DNA of 64,000 nucleotides. Origin: Cyclina sinensis. Taxonomy: Eukaryota; Mollusca; Bivalvia; Venerida; Veneridae. The notes below the pieces were generated by a model, which searched no databases, was not told the DNA's origin, and was given only the letters and a program-made list of their open reading frames with translations. The DNA is taken from the NCBI GenBank assembly GCA_012932295.1, contig JAAONU010000001.1, positions 41,092,780-41,156,779 of the forward strand. The letters run 5' to 3'. Made by a program: the position numbers and the translations under genes. Positions 1-11,509 of the stretch are shown piece by piece. The first letter of the stretch is position 1. The number at the start of each line of letters is the position of its first letter.

Positions 1-19
1 CATAGAGGCTAGTTACCAA

Positions 20-251
20 TTTTGGTAAAAATTAATCTTATAACTAAAGTATTTAACCCGTGACTAATGGGGTATATTTTTACCGATAGAAGTGTGTAAA
101 ACGTAATAATTTGATATTTTTTCTGTAACAAAAAATGAGTCAGTATTTTAGTTTAGATATGTGCAACACAATTACAGCAAGAATATCAAGTTCTATAAAC
201 AATTTCTCTTCTTTACATCGTCGGCCCACCTGTGAGTCAGTCGTTTTAAGG
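20..251. repeat. Dispersed repeat, copy 1 (partner at 1201-1432)
   Basis: About 230 bp recur 1.2 kb downstream with clear but diverged similarity. Shared stretches include 'cgtgactaa.gggg', 'tctgtaacaaaaaatgagtc' and 'catcgtcggccca'. No coding potential is seen. It is probably an old transposable-element fragment of unknown class; no ends or target duplications could be defined. Confidence 0.65.
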
Positions 252-513
252 TTTAAATTTCAAGTTGATAGCGCTTATATATAGTCTCGACAAAAATTAA
301 GTATGAACAATCAACACAAGGCAATAACTATAAAATGATGAAGGGCAGAGGAATGGTTCTTAAGCACTGCACCTCTATTCAGTGAGATTTATCCACCTAT
401 GAAATTTCATGTTGATACCTTTATAAGTTTTTTAGATATGGTCCGCACAAAGCGTGACGGATGTGCGGACGGACGGCAAGACGTACGGTCGTAGATGGAC
501 AAAGTATCAACTA

Positions 514-531
514 TATGCTCAGGGGAGCATA
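514..531. repeat. Short palindrome, possible end of a repeat element
   Basis: TATGCTC and GAGCATA flank a 4-base centre. Just upstream is a run rich in 'ggacgg' (460-480). I see this as the tail of a degenerate repeat. The rest of 252-1130 shows no gene. Confidence 0.3.
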
Positions 532-1130
532 AAAAATGGTAAAATCATGAAAGAGTGTCCAGAAAGGCACACCTGAATGGGAGCTCAACTCATAATTCAA
601 GTGGAATGAGGGTTTTCGAGGGGAGGGGGTAGGGGTTAAATGTTTCTCTCATAATAGTAAACATTCGGCTTAAAACACTGTAGTCATAGTAACGAACGGT
701 TTTCTTTTCCTTTAATTTCACTGTACGGAAGTATGTGTTCCGGTCGAATCCAGTTGGGTAAAAAGACGAAACTACAAACATGCGATGTATCACATATTTA
801 TTTACAATTACTTAAAGGAATTTGGTATAAACGGTAAACATGGTCGTAATGATTTACTTGTATTTTTCTTTATTATTTTTAACCGAGTTTTTTTGTTTAT
901 CTTTCTGAGATAAAGATGTAAGACTTAAGTGTGAACGTGCACTAAACAACACCCGCATTTATATGTTGTACTAAGTTTACTAACGACAAGAATATCGAAC
1001 ATAAGCAAGTAGTAATACTGGAATGTTCTTTCTTTAAGATTTAAGACAAGTTAATATACTATGAAAAAAACATAATAATATGTTTCTATACACCATGAAA
1101 AGTGAATTTTTTTTTTTTTGATTTTATCAA

Positions 1131-1196
1131 GATTCGAATCCATGCCCTTTCGGTCAGTAAAATATAGAGCGACGATCTACACCACTGAGCCAGTTA
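1131..1196 (-). repeat. tRNA-derived SINE head
   Basis: On the minus strand an A-box-like TGGCTCAGTGG (1182-1192) lies about 50 nt upstream of a perfect B-box, GGATTCGAATC (1131-1141). That is the spacing of an RNA polymerase III tRNA-type promoter. The sequence between does not fold into a good tRNA by eye and no anticodon arm is convincing, so this is a SINE head rather than a tRNA gene. It abuts the repeat at 1201-1432. Confidence 0.55.
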
Positions 1197-1200
1197 AGTT

Positions 1201-1432
1201 ATCAAAATTCGTCAAAATTAATAACTCTAGTATCAACCCCGTGACTAACGGGGTAAATTTTTTACCGATAAAGGTGTGTACAACTTTATACTGTGATCTT
1301 TTTCTGTAACAAAAAATGAGTCAGTAACTTAGTTTAGATATGTTCTTTACAATTACAACTAGAATTTCTAGATGTATAATTTTTTCTTTTTTTTTCATCG
1401 TCGGCCCATCTGTGAATCAGTCGCTTTAAGTC
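1201..1432. repeat. Dispersed repeat, copy 2 (partner at 20-251)
   Basis: Diverged second copy of the repeat at the start of the window, in the same orientation. It lies directly beside the tRNA-like head at 1131-1196, so the two may belong to one composite SINE-type element. Confidence 0.65.
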
Positions 1433-1475
1433 GGAGCTATAGATTTGTGACCCCATACGATTTGAAATATATTTT

Positions 1476-1640
1476 TTGCGGCCTAGTGGTTAAAGTGTCC
1501 GCTTATAGAGCGAAAGTTGAAAGGTTAGAGGCCGCTCAAGGGCTCTTGGTGACGAGGCCAGTTGGTGAGCCATCAGCTAGATAAAGAATGTCATCTGATT
1601 GTCCGCCTCGCGCCTTACATAGAATAAGGTATCTTTGGTT
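1476..1640 (+). repeat. tRNA-derived SINE, degenerate
   Basis: The A-box-like 'gcctagtggttaaagtgtcc' (1481-1500) is followed by a weakened B-box, GGTTAGAGGCC (1522-1532). The 3' body up to about 1640 contains 'gtcatctgattgtccgcctc'. Box order and spacing match tRNA-derived SINEs; the damaged B-box argues against a functional tRNA. Confidence 0.5.
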
Positions 1641-2002
1641 AATTCAGAGAGACTAACAAGTTCGTTGATTTTCCTTATTTAGCTACAGTTCGTAAAATGA
1701 TGCAACAATAATAGAAAACAGGAAGTTTTGGAATAAACAAATTGAACTCGCAGGAGGACACGTACAATAAATATGTAAACATAAACATAACATTTTTAAA
1801 CGAAACATGCAATATATCTTCATTTTAAAACAAGTGTTTTGCGTTGACAGAAGATTATAAATCTGTATCTTTTTATATATCTCAACAGTACATTACAAAA
1901 CGTTTATTATTTGTTCAACACTGCAAGATCTAGCCAAAGAGAGAGTTTAACAATTTGTTCCAGGACGGTTACGTTTTGTAGTGTAGCTTTTAATGCTTGA
2001 AG

Positions 2003-3047
2003 ATGAGTGTTGATGATTTCCCTTCAGTTGGAGTTATTTTGTGGAGTATATTTGCGGTGTGTTTCACACATTACTTCATCCCCGTCATTCATTATTTCTG
2101 CATCGGTGCTTGCAAAACCAAGAAGTATGGAACGGAAGGTGGAACTGGTGATGCCACTCTTGACGTTGAAAACCAGTATACTGTTTCAAAAGAAGAATCC
2201 AAAGAAATCCTAAAATCAGAGAAAAGTATGAGCAGGGTGTTGTCTATGCATTTCACATTTTGGGCGTATGTCTGGATTATTTACTTTGCAGTGACGTCAG
2301 ACATGGGTAACGAAGAAATTAAGAAAGGAACAAAACTTCTGTTCAATATTTTGGGTTATATTCACCTTCCGGTATTTATTTTGTTTTTATGGATAGAGAT
2401 TGTTTTCTCGTGGGAATATGACTATCTCGACACTCTTTTGGAAGAAAAATCATGTAAAACATATATTCAGGGGCTGCAGGAAATGAAGCCAGTTCTTGTT
2501 TTGGGAGTAGGTGCCTATCACTGAGACGCGGTACAGATCTTACACGTATACCGGAGCGAACGGACAGATCATGACCGGTTCAGAGGCCTATCAAGAGCGA
2601 GTTCAGGACTATACAGAATATATGCAGTTCCCGTTTACACACTGGGAGGACTGCTCCTCGAACCCCAACACACTCGATCTGGACCCTGGCAAAGTCACGA
2701 GAGTTAAAATGCTGAAACAAGTCATGCTAGGAGATGAAGAAACAACAGATGCTTTCAACCGTCTTCGAACTGAAATGGAAGAAAAGGTAAAGCAGTTATA
2801 TCCAGCTTCCCAAATTGAGTTTGCACAGGAAGACGGAATCCCACTTTTCTTGGACCGCTTTTGCGCATACTGGGAGACAGACAGTAGAAGATGGTGGACG
2901 AACAAATGGCTGTATGTTTTCCTGTCACTGTTGTTACTCACGTGGTTCTACAGGATTGCATTTAAGTTTGCTACTCAGTCAACGTGTTTCCGAATTGTTA
3001 AGAAAGTGTACATTTCGGAGCCGAAAGAACAGACTGCGGTCCAGTGA
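2003..3047 (+). pseudogene. TMEM151-like transmembrane protein gene, frameshifted copy
   Basis: Paralogue of the intact gene at 6768-7817, about 75-80% identical in protein by eye along its whole length, in the same orientation. The reading frame is open from ATG 2003 to a TGA at 2522, then continues in another frame to 3047. Compared with the intact copy, two bases are missing right after the GAYH codons (about 2520), which produces the stop. Everything downstream, including the tyrosine-rich motif after the break, the LFLDRFCAYW segment and the last membrane segment, is preserved, so the break is recent or could be a sequencing error. An AATAAA lies at 3271-3276. The 5' flank from about 1710 also resembles the intact copy's flank. 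If the deletion is real, the product ends after about 173 residues with three membrane segments and loses the conserved C-terminal domain. Confidence 0.75.
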
Positions 3048-4241
3048 AACGTGTTTGTTGTATATCAACTAAATATAATGTATTTAAGACTTGTGATAAG
3101 AAGTCAACAATTTATTTTGCCAAGTATCTTACCTTTGTTACATTACATTTACATAGCCTTTTCCTTATTTCCAAACTTAAAGATCTTTATGTTTGAATGT
3201 AACTGATAATTGAAAATATAAGTAAATGTGTTATAAGTATATAATTACATAATAGTTTCACCAGCGAACTAATAAAAAGATCAACTACACAAATTTCAAA
3301 TTTGCTTAAGATCACGCCAAATTATGCTTTAAATAGTCAGCACGTTGAAACAAAGTGACCATCACTTGAATATTTGCAGATCATCCTAATATTTCTAGAT
3401 TGGTCAGCAAATTCCATGAAATAAGCGATCGATTACATCAAACTTAAGAAAAGTAGTCACTTAAGGTATTAGATTCCTAATACCTTACCTCGACTTTGAA
3501 GCGTATTCAGCTCCATTAATTTGTGTAGGATTGAGACATTTTAACTGAAGGATATGGGTTCAAACCCCACTCAGGCCATTTTTTCTCTCTAGATTTTGGC
3601 AGTTTTACATTGTTTTGGTTTTACAATAGTAACTTATATAGAATTTAAATTCAATTTCTTTGGCTTTAAATATGTTTCAGTTGTAACACAGCTTTTCAAC
3701 ATGGTAAATTAATGCAACATGGGTATCTGTGATTTCAGTAATTAATTTCTCTGGACGGTAAAAGATTTGATATTTTGCCTATTTGTTTCAGAAAAGTACA
3801 AGAACTAAATAACTGTAACTAAACTGAAGGCCCGAGTATAATATTTATGTTGAAGTTTACGTTGATAACATCCACTTATACTGAAGTGGCTGGGGTAAAT
3901 TCGTGCCATGTTACATTTTATTTCCATTTTTCAATTTTTTTGACAAGTTAATATAACATTTCGGATTTATTTCTTGAAATGGATTTATTGTTTATTTTTA
4001 TTTTTATTATTTGTTTGGCTATACTTTTATGTAGTAGTTCTTCTTAAAATAGAGTTTTATCTGATAAATTTTGACATTTCATTGGAAATTTTCTTGACCC
4101 ATGCTTTGTAAAAGCTTTTTTTCAGGGTAGGTAAAATGAATATCGTTAGGATGAAGTCGATTTTACGGTAGTTGTGATAAAACAGTCTGACGCTTGGTCT
4201 GGACTTGCATCACTATATTCTCCGAAGTCGTTGAATAAAGC
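3048..4241. other. Intergenic, no gene seen
   Basis: AT-rich DNA between the broken TMEM151-like copy and the minisatellite. The only structured signal is a B-box-like GGTTCAAACCCC at about 3548-3559, followed by 'actcaggcca', which could be the 3' half of a degenerate tRNA-derived SINE. No A-box was found at the right distance. Confidence 0.4.
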
Positions 4242-5782
4242 TACGTGTGAACTATAAAATCCTGTCAGACCCTGCAATATAAAATCATGTCAGATCCTGA
4301 ACTATTAACTTATGTCAGATCCAGAACTAAAATCTCATGTCAGATCCTAAACTGTAAACTCGTGTCAGATCCTGCATTTCAAAATCACGTCAGACCCTCA
4401 ACTGTAAACATATGCCAGACACTGAACTGCAAACTCATCTCAGATCCTGAACTGTAAACTTATGTCAGATCCTGAACTGTATCTTATGTCACAACCTGAA
4501 ATGTAATCTCATTTAAGATGTTGAACTGCAAAAAAATGTCAGATCCATAACTGTGAACTTATGTCCTGAACTCTAAACTCGTGTATGATCATAAACTTCA
4601 AATTTATATCAGATCCTGAACTGTTAACTAATGTCAGATCCTGAAATGTATTCTGATGTTATACCCTGAACTGTAAACTTTTGTCAGCTCCTAAACAGTT
4701 AATTCATGTCGGATCCTAAATTGTAAGCTCATGTCAGATCCTCAACTGTAAAATTATGTCAGATCCTTAACTGTTGACTTATTTCAGATCCTAAACTGTA
4801 AACGCATGTCAGGTCCGGACCTGTAAATTTATGTCAGATACTGAACTATAAACTTATGATAGATCCTAAACTGTCAACTAATGTCAGATCCTAAACTTTA
4901 AAATAATGTCGGATTCTGAACTGTAAATTGATGTCAGATCCTAAACTTTGAACCTAAGGCAGATCCTAAACTGTAAACTCATGTCGGATCATAAATTGTA
5001 TCAAATGTCAGATCCTGAACTGTAAACTGATTTCAGACGTTGAAATGCAAATTAATCTCAGATCCATAACTGTGAACCTATGACAGATCATGAAGTTTAA
5101 ACTCGTGTTAGATCATGAAAGGCAAACGCATGTCAGATCCTAAACTGTTGTATTGTGTCATATCCTGAACTGTATTCTTATGCTTTATCCTTATTTGTAA
5201 ACTCATGTCAGATCCTAAACTGTAAACTCATGCAAGATCCTGAACTGTAAAATTATGTCAGACCCTGAACTGTAAACTTATTTCAGATTCTCAACTGCAA
5301 ACTAATGTCAGATACTGCACTATAAACTAAGGTTAGATCCTAAACTGTATGTCAGTTCATATCCTGAACTGTTAAATAAGTCAGATCATGAACTGCAAAA
5401 TCATGTCAGATCCATAACTGTAAACTAATGTCAGATCTTAAACTGTAAACTTATGTTAAATTTCTAAACAGTTAACTCATGTTAGATCCTAAACTGTATG
5501 TCATGTCAGATCCTGAACTGTATTTCCTGTCAGATCCTGAACTGTATGTCATGTCAGATCCTGAACTGTAAACTCATGTCAGATCACGAACTGCAAAATC
5601 ATGTCAGATCCATAACTGTAAACTTATTCAAATTCCTGAACTCTTTACTCATGTCAGATCCTGAACTGCAAACTCATGTCAGATCCTTAACTGTAAACGT
5701 TTGTCAGATTTTACACTGAAAACCGTTGTAGAATCCTGAACAATAAACTTATGTTAGATCCTTAACTGTAAACACGTGTCTT
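4242..5782. repeat. 25-bp minisatellite, about 60 degenerate copies
   Basis: Consensus built around 'gtcagatcctgaactgtaaa' with an overall period of 25 bp, repeated over about 1.54 kb with point changes and some 1-10 bp indels. Short open frames inside it (for example 5498-5719) are only the repeat read through and are not genes. It lies exactly between the two TMEM151-like copies. Confidence 0.9.
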
Positions 5783-6767
5783 ATACGATAAACAGGATAT
5801 ATAAGGGCTGATACACATCTAAGAAGCCTTGTCCGTCAGCACTGTTTGAATCTTTCAACTTCATGGGGAGCTCAGTAGTCCGTGTTTCGATGCTGTACAC
5901 TGAGCATCTGCAGAACTAGTGTCTGTGAACGAGATGTTTTCTGTATTTTGTTATATCCCTTACAATATAATAAAGCTACTTAACTCTTCAGGGGTATTAG
6001 TCATATGACAAGAAGTAAACTAAGATCGATAAGTAAACGTTAATATATGCTTTTTTTAAAACAAGCAAAATCAGTAAAGGCAGAGAAATGTTATATAAAC
6101 AGCCAGACAAAACTTGGAAAGATGTTTATCTAAAATAGAAGTAAAACTACAGACGTATGCTATTTGATACGCACAAACAAGATGTAATAACTAGATAATA
6201 AAATCTGAACAGTTAAGAAGGGGGCGGGGTGAGAAAGCGAGGTATAGCAACTTTACGGGCCGCATAAAACCATGGTAACTGCTTAGAACTAAAGTGTTAC
6301 AAAGATTTGATGATGCTCAGGTGAAGAGACCAAATACTAACATGAGCCCATATGTTTTAGCCTGCAGAAATTGAACTTGCAGTAGCTGAATTCGCCTAAT
6401 ACAATGGTACATTTAAACTAAAGTGAACTAGTGATCAAAACAGAATTTCGTTGCTATTTAGCAATAGTGAAGAATGATATGTGTGTTAATCTCCCTTTGT
6501 GAAAGGAGGATCAAACAGTAATTAGAAAACAGGATGTTCTAGAGTAAACAAACCGGACATTCGATAGGATATTTATTATTGTCAATTTGCGCAACTGTAT
6601 CGTTACACGAAATAAACAGGAAATCGAAGCATAAAGTACCCTATATATTCCTTTAACGATGCGTATTTTATTCGGTCTAGTAGATGCTCTTTATCAAGCC
6701 AATAGTTATAAATATTTTCTAATATTTGGATAAAAGGATAATTTGATGTAAAATTTGAGATCGAAAG
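5783..6767. other. Intergenic, 5' flank of the intact TMEM151-like gene
   Basis: No ORF of note. Around 6518-6560 the text 'agaaaacaggatgttctaga' matches the flank of the broken copy at about 1710-1735, so the duplication that made the two genes included at least 250 bp upstream. No clear TATA box was identified. Confidence 0.4.
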
Positions 6768-7817
6768 ATGAGTTCGGACGATTTGCCATCAGTTTGGCTT
6801 ATATTGGGAAGCATATTTGGGATGTGCCTCACTCATTATTTTATACCTGTTTTACATTACTACTTAATTGGAGTTTTCCAGAAGAAGAGACATAGAACAG
6901 AAGAACGTATTAATCTTGCCACTATTGACGTTGAAAACCAATATAAAGTTACTGAGGAAGAATCCAAAGAAATACTGAAATCGGAAAGAAGTGTGAGCAG
7001 GGTATTGTCGATGCATTTCACGTTTTGGACGTATGCCTGGATTACTTACTTTGCAGTTACTTCAGATATGACTAATGAACAGATCAAAGAAGGGACTAGA
7101 TTCATGTTCGATATTATGGGCTACATTCATCTCCCAGCGTTCATATTATTTTTATGGATAGAGATTGTTTTCTCATGGGAATTCGACTACCTCAGCACAG
7201 TTTTGGAAGAAAAGTCGTGTAAGACTTATATCCAGGAGTTAAAAGAACAGCAGCCGGTGGTTACCTTAGAGACTGGCGCCTATCACTATGAAACGAGATA
7301 CAGGTCCTACACGTACACGGGGGCAAATGGGCAGATCATGACTGGTTCAGAATCCTATCAAGAGCAAGTTCAGGATTACATAGAAACCGTACAATTTCCG
7401 TTTACCCACTGGGAAGATTGCTCACCGAATCCAAACACACTCGATCTGAATTCAGACAAAGTCACGAGGGTAAAACTGCTGAAGCTTGTCTTGTTTGGAG
7501 ACGTAGAAACAATGGATGCATTTAGCCGCCTTCGAAGTGAACAGGAAGACAAAGTAAAAAAGATATGCCCTGATTCGCATGTTTACTCCGAGCAAGGTGA
7601 CGATATTCCACTTTTCTTAGACCGCTTTTGCGCATACTGGGGGACGAACAGTAGAAAATTCTGGGTTAACAAGCGTTTCTATGTTATCTTGTCACTGTTG
7701 TTACTTACGTGGTTCTACAGGATCGCATTTAAGTTTGCTACTCAGACAACTTGCTTCCGGATAGTTAAGAAAGTGTATATTTCGGAGCAGAAAGAGCAGT
7801 CTGCGACCAAAGAATGA
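6768..7817 (+). CDS. TMEM151-like multipass membrane protein, intact
   Basis: A 349-residue, single-exon ORF. Hydrophobic segments lie at residues 8-37, 82-98, 114-136 and 303-319, consistent with a four-pass membrane protein. A large soluble region (about 140-300) begins with a Y/T-rich stretch (YETRYRSYTYTGANG at 174-188), continues through TRVKLLKL (233-240) and VETMDAFSRLRSEQED (246-261), and ends in LFLDRFCAYW (282-291) just before the last membrane segment. From memory of the family, vertebrate TMEM151A/B have the same order: an RYR..Y/T-rich stretch with a YxERV motif, an R-L-R-F segment, an A(x)nY/L helix, and a final tryptophan-containing membrane helix followed by YxVEK-like residues. 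I therefore place it in or near TMEM151, whose biochemical role is not established. The start has no competing upstream ATG in frame. AATAAA occurs at 8039-8044. The broken tandem copy is at 2003-3047. Confidence 0.75.
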   Translation: MSSDDLPSVWLILGSIFGMCLTHYFIPVLHYYLIGVFQKKRHRTEERINLATIDVENQYKVTEEESKEILKSERSVSRVLSMHFTFWTYAWITYFAVTSDMTNEQIKEGTRFMFDIMGYIHLPAFILFLWIEIVFSWEFDYLSTVLEEKSCKTYIQELKEQQPVVTLETGAYHYETRYRSYTYTGANGQIMTGSESYQEQVQDYIETVQFPFTHWEDCSPNPNTLDLNSDKVTRVKLLKLVLFGDVETMDAFSRLRSEQEDKVKKICPDSHVYSEQGDDIPLFLDRFCAYWGTNSRKFWVNKRFYVILSLLLLTWFYRIAFKFATQTTCFRIVKKVYISEQKEQSATKE

Positions 7818-8506
7818 AACTTCTTTATTGCATGTCAGCTTGAAAGTGTAGCGCATTTTTCTAAATTCTTTCTTTCTCCGATAATGATTATTTATCATTA
7901 GCTCTTCGTTTTCTTGTGAAAGTGTTTTATCCTGTGGACGTATGGATTATTCAGATATACACATTTTATGAAAAGAATATTCTTAAAAGATTTTAGAATG
8001 AATATTTCTATGTATGATTGTAATACTTTAATGTAAACAAATAAAGGTGTGTAGATGATATGATTTTAGGTTTATCTATTATTGGATACCGTTCTTTCTT
8101 AAATGATTTTTTTCTAATATGAACATAGTTGTAAATATATAAACCGTAAAAAAATCACATATATCCGCTAACTGATTGATGGAAAAACTGACTAGCGATC
8201 TGGAGTTAAATATGACACGTCCCAGAGTACGTCCGAAAGAAGATTGTCAAGTGACACGAATTTGGTATCTCAAAGCTATGTACGTTTTATATCATATACA
8301 CTGTCTTCAACTTGAATTTGCAAAGGACAGGTCTGTGCGTCAGTCAGTTTTCATTTTTTAGTCATAGCACCGCACAACAGTTCAACACAGGAAATAACAC
8401 TTTTGTTATCAATATTCATAAGTACAGTCCGGAAGTGTGGAAGTATAAGCAATCACAAGGGTGATAAGTCTGTACGTGATTATCAAGCTCAAACACAAGG
8501 AACACA
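7818..8506. other. 3' flank and intergenic, no gene seen
   Basis: Contains the AATAAA at 8039-8044 that probably ends the TMEM151-like transcript. The rest is AT-rich with no supported ORF; a 61-codon frame at 8176-8361 has no homologue or context. Confidence 0.4.
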
Positions 8507-8666
8507 TGAATGAATAAGTGTGTGTGAATGAATTAATGAGTGAATGAATGAATGAATAAAAAAAGAAAGGAAGTAAGAAATAAAGAATAAATGAATGAAT
8601 GAAAGTTTGAGTGAGTTAGTGAGTGAATCATTTAATGAATCAATAAATGAATCAATGAAAATATTA
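8507..8666. repeat. (AATG)n-type microsatellite, imperfect
   Basis: Runs of 'gaatgaatgaatgaat' interrupted by short AG-rich spacers and 'gtgagttagtgagtgaatca'. A simple tetranucleotide repeat with point decay. Confidence 0.9.
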
Positions 8667-9089
8667 GGAGATAAAAATCGTACACGATAACTGACGGTTT
8701 TATATAAAAGCTGAAATAATTCTGCCCGCGCTTACAAATTAGATGTACTACTGTGCATTTTTACAACTAAGAAACTCAAAAATCAAAAACGTTAAGTGTT
8801 TTTGCTTCGGAAACCAAAAATGCCTTTATTTAAATATGACTCTTCTAACATTTGAATTATCATAAATGGTTTATTGTTTGGTGTGTGACGCAAGTTCAAA
8901 AAGTTATTTTTAAACATCTACAGAAAGATAATGTTGAGGCATACCGAGATTATCCCTGACACTACACATAAATGTCTAATTCTGATAACATAGCGACTTA
9001 CACAAAATATCAATAATATAACTACAAAAAAAAATGAATATCTTACAGTGCTGGTAATGTCTTATTGTCAATTTTGATTGCTAAGTTAA

Positions 9090-9338
9090 ACTAGATGGGT
9101 GTTCAGTGGAACACTTGTGTGGCCCTTGGGTACTCTGTTAGAATAACTAAAAAGGTAAACAAGAGCCTGCTAGAAAAGACAGCATGCTACTCAAAGTACA
9201 ACAATACCTGTCCACCGACAGCATGCTCCACTTTTCTCAGTGCTGGATAATTAATTATAAGCCAAGTTAAACAAGAGGCCCAAGTGAAAAAAATTTGACT
9301 GGGGCAGAGCAAGACCCTTGTCATACAAGATGAAAAAA
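9090..9338. repeat. Degenerate dispersed repeat fragment
   Basis: Contains 'gttaaacaagaggcccaa' and 'gcagagcaagacccttgtc', with the phrase 'acagcatgct' twice (9181, 9219). It resembles common molluscan interspersed repeats by motif, but no ends are visible. The DNA from 8667 to 9090 shows no feature. Confidence 0.3.
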
Positions 9339-9391
9339 AAATTGGGTCAAGTAGTTATGTATTTAAAAAAAAAAATTGGGCCCCGATAGTG

Positions 9392-9433
<42 letters not shown>

Positions 9434-10005
9434 TGGGAAGTGAAGTACCTATGTATTAAAAGCGGGGGGGATTGAGGGCGAACTGGTTTGGGGATCGGAT
9501 GGGGAGTCAAGTACCTATGTATTAAAATTAAAAAGAAAAAAAAAAAGGCGCCTGGGGGGGGGGTAAAAAAATGGGGGGGGGGCTTTGAGGGTGAATGGGG
9601 AGTCAAGTACCTATGTATTAAAATTTAAAAAAAAAGGCCCGGGGTGGGGTAAAAAAATGGTGGGGGGTGACTGGTTTGGGGGGGGGGGGGGTATGAGGGT
9701 GGATGGGGTGTCACGTACCTATGTATTAAAAAAAAAGATTTGGGCCCGGTTGGGGGGGGGTACTGGTTGACTGGTTGGGGGGGGGTGAGGTAGGGGCGGG
9801 GGAGTAAAGTACCTATGTTTTAAAATTAAAAAAAAAAATTGGGCCCGGGGGGTGTTGAGGTAGGATGGGAAGTAAAGTACCTATTTTAAAATTTAAAAAA
9901 ACCCAAAAAAACATTGGGCCCCTGGGGTGGGGGGTGACTGGTTGGGGGGTGGGGGCGGATTCCCATGCCGAGGGGACGGTGGGGGGAGGGGGGGGAGTAC
10001 TTACC
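9339..10005 (+). repeat. G-run tandem repeat array with (TG)n tract
   Basis: Seven to eight degenerate units of about 60-110 bp. Each has 'gtacctatgtattaaaa', an A-run, 'gggccc', and then long G-runs such as those at 9556-9562 and 9678-9691. A (TG)n tract of about 43 bp sits at 9390-9432. G-runs are on the plus strand only, giving many possible G-quadruplex blocks. ORFs reported from either strand here are low-complexity artefacts. Confidence 0.85.
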
Positions 10006-10099
10006 CATCTCATGTCAGTTAATATTTTATTTCTAGGCTTAAGAATTTTTTTTCCTATATATAAGTATAAGCAAAATCAAGTGACCCCTGGTGGTGGGG

Positions 10100-10745
10100 C
10101 TAACTGTGACCCCAGGGACATGGGTACCAACTTTCTTTGCAGGGGTCTTGATGGTGATCAAGTATTCCAAGTTTGAATGGAATATCCTTGACACTTTTTG
10201 AGACATGGACATAAAGAAAAAGGTTAACCAAGAAATTTTAACTTGAAAAAGGGGCATAACATTGCTAAAATAAATTTGAGGGTTATCTGCCCTTGAGAAA
10301 TGGTGTTGTCTTAAGTGATACAATTGTAAGCATTACAACTGGAAAGTTTGATGAAGAAACATTGAGAAATGGCATAGTTATAGCCAATGTTAAGTTTTCA
10401 TGACAAAATCCAAGTACAAAAAGGGGCATAACTCTGTCAATTGTGACCTTGACCTACACATTTTGGCATCATCACGACCCTGTTGTCGTAAGCAATATAA
10501 TTTGGAAGTTTGATGTTGAAATGTTAAAAAATGGCATAGTTATAGCCAATGTTAAGTTTTCATGATAAAATCCATGTATAAAAAGGGGCATAACTCTGTC
10601 AAATGTGACCTTGACCTAGAAATTTTGGCATCAACCCGACCCTGTTGTCATAAGCAATACAATTTGAAAGTTTGATAAGATAATGTTTAGAAATGGCAAA
10701 GTTATAGCCAACGTTAAGTTTTCGTGACGGACCGAAGGACCGTCG
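10100..10745. repeat. Bivalve-type interspersed repeat with about 165-bp internal units
   Basis: Three diverged units share 'tagttatagccaatgttaag', 'aaaaggggcataactctgtc' and 'gtgaccttgacct'. The array ends in 'gacggaccgaaggaccgtcg'. I recognise these motifs from molluscan genomic repeats; no protein is encoded. Confidence 0.7.
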
Positions 10746-11264
10746 GACAAAGCGATCCCTATAAGAAAAGGCGATACAAAAACGAAGCAGACACTACTTA
10801 CAAATCTTGTGAGAGAAATAGATGTTAGTGGTTTTTCTTTTTTTTATATTTGTCCGAATTTACTGATGATGCAACCCAAAGTGATGCAAGGACATCTTGT
10901 CATTTAGATGTAGACCAGACGCAACATTTTTGACGTCAACAGGGAAATAATCCTTCTGGAAACAGGACATTTCATGAAATAGAGTATTTTCCCTTCCACT
11001 AACTAAGTTTTAAACAATACGATTATCTATAGTTTATTATTTATCATCGTCAGAAACCCACGTTCGATCCATTCCATTTCACTCTTTTCATCGACCGTGG
11101 GACATTTCGTACTCATGAATAATTCATTTCCTACTTTCATTGGTTTCCGAAAGATTTTCCATTGCGCAATCTCAGCCAATGAAATTACTCGTTACAATTT
11201 GCCTATCGCGGCTTTGTCTGGAGTTCCTTCCCCTGATACTACGGTAATGTCCGGGACATAGGTT

Positions 11265-11505
11265 AGTGTATGTGCGCATGCGCGTGTTTACCAGTAATGT
11301 TTAGCTTGGTGAGTCAGTGAGCTCTCGCGTTCGCGTGTCTGCTTGCACGTGAGTGTGATTATCTGCCTGCATGTGTGTGGTTGCCTGCGTATGCTTCCCT
11401 GCGTGTGCGCCCGCGTGCATGCTTTCGTACACGTTTGTGTGCTTTCGTACACGTTTGTGTATATGCGCTCGCGCGCGTGTGTGTGTGTGTGTGCTTGCCT
11501 GCGTA
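11265..11505. repeat. GTGC-rich low-complexity DNA
   Basis: Alternating pyrimidine-purine sequence with 'tgctttcgtacacgtttgtg' twice and ending in (GT)8. It is unusually CpG-rich for the neighbourhood and could adopt Z-DNA. Confidence 0.7.
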
Positions 11506-11509
11506 AAAA

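Noticed and set aside
3540..3580. tRNA gene suggested by GGTTCAAACCCC
   Set aside because: Only a B-box-like half is present, with no matching A-box or acceptor stem; probably a SINE remnant.
5498..5719. 73-codon frame with repeating MSCQILNC/MSDPELQ pattern
   Set aside because: It is the 25-bp minisatellite translated; the repeat unit explains the repeating peptide.
9355..10176. Several Pro/Gly-rich frames on both strands
   Set aside because: They read through the G-run array and its A-runs; composition alone creates them.
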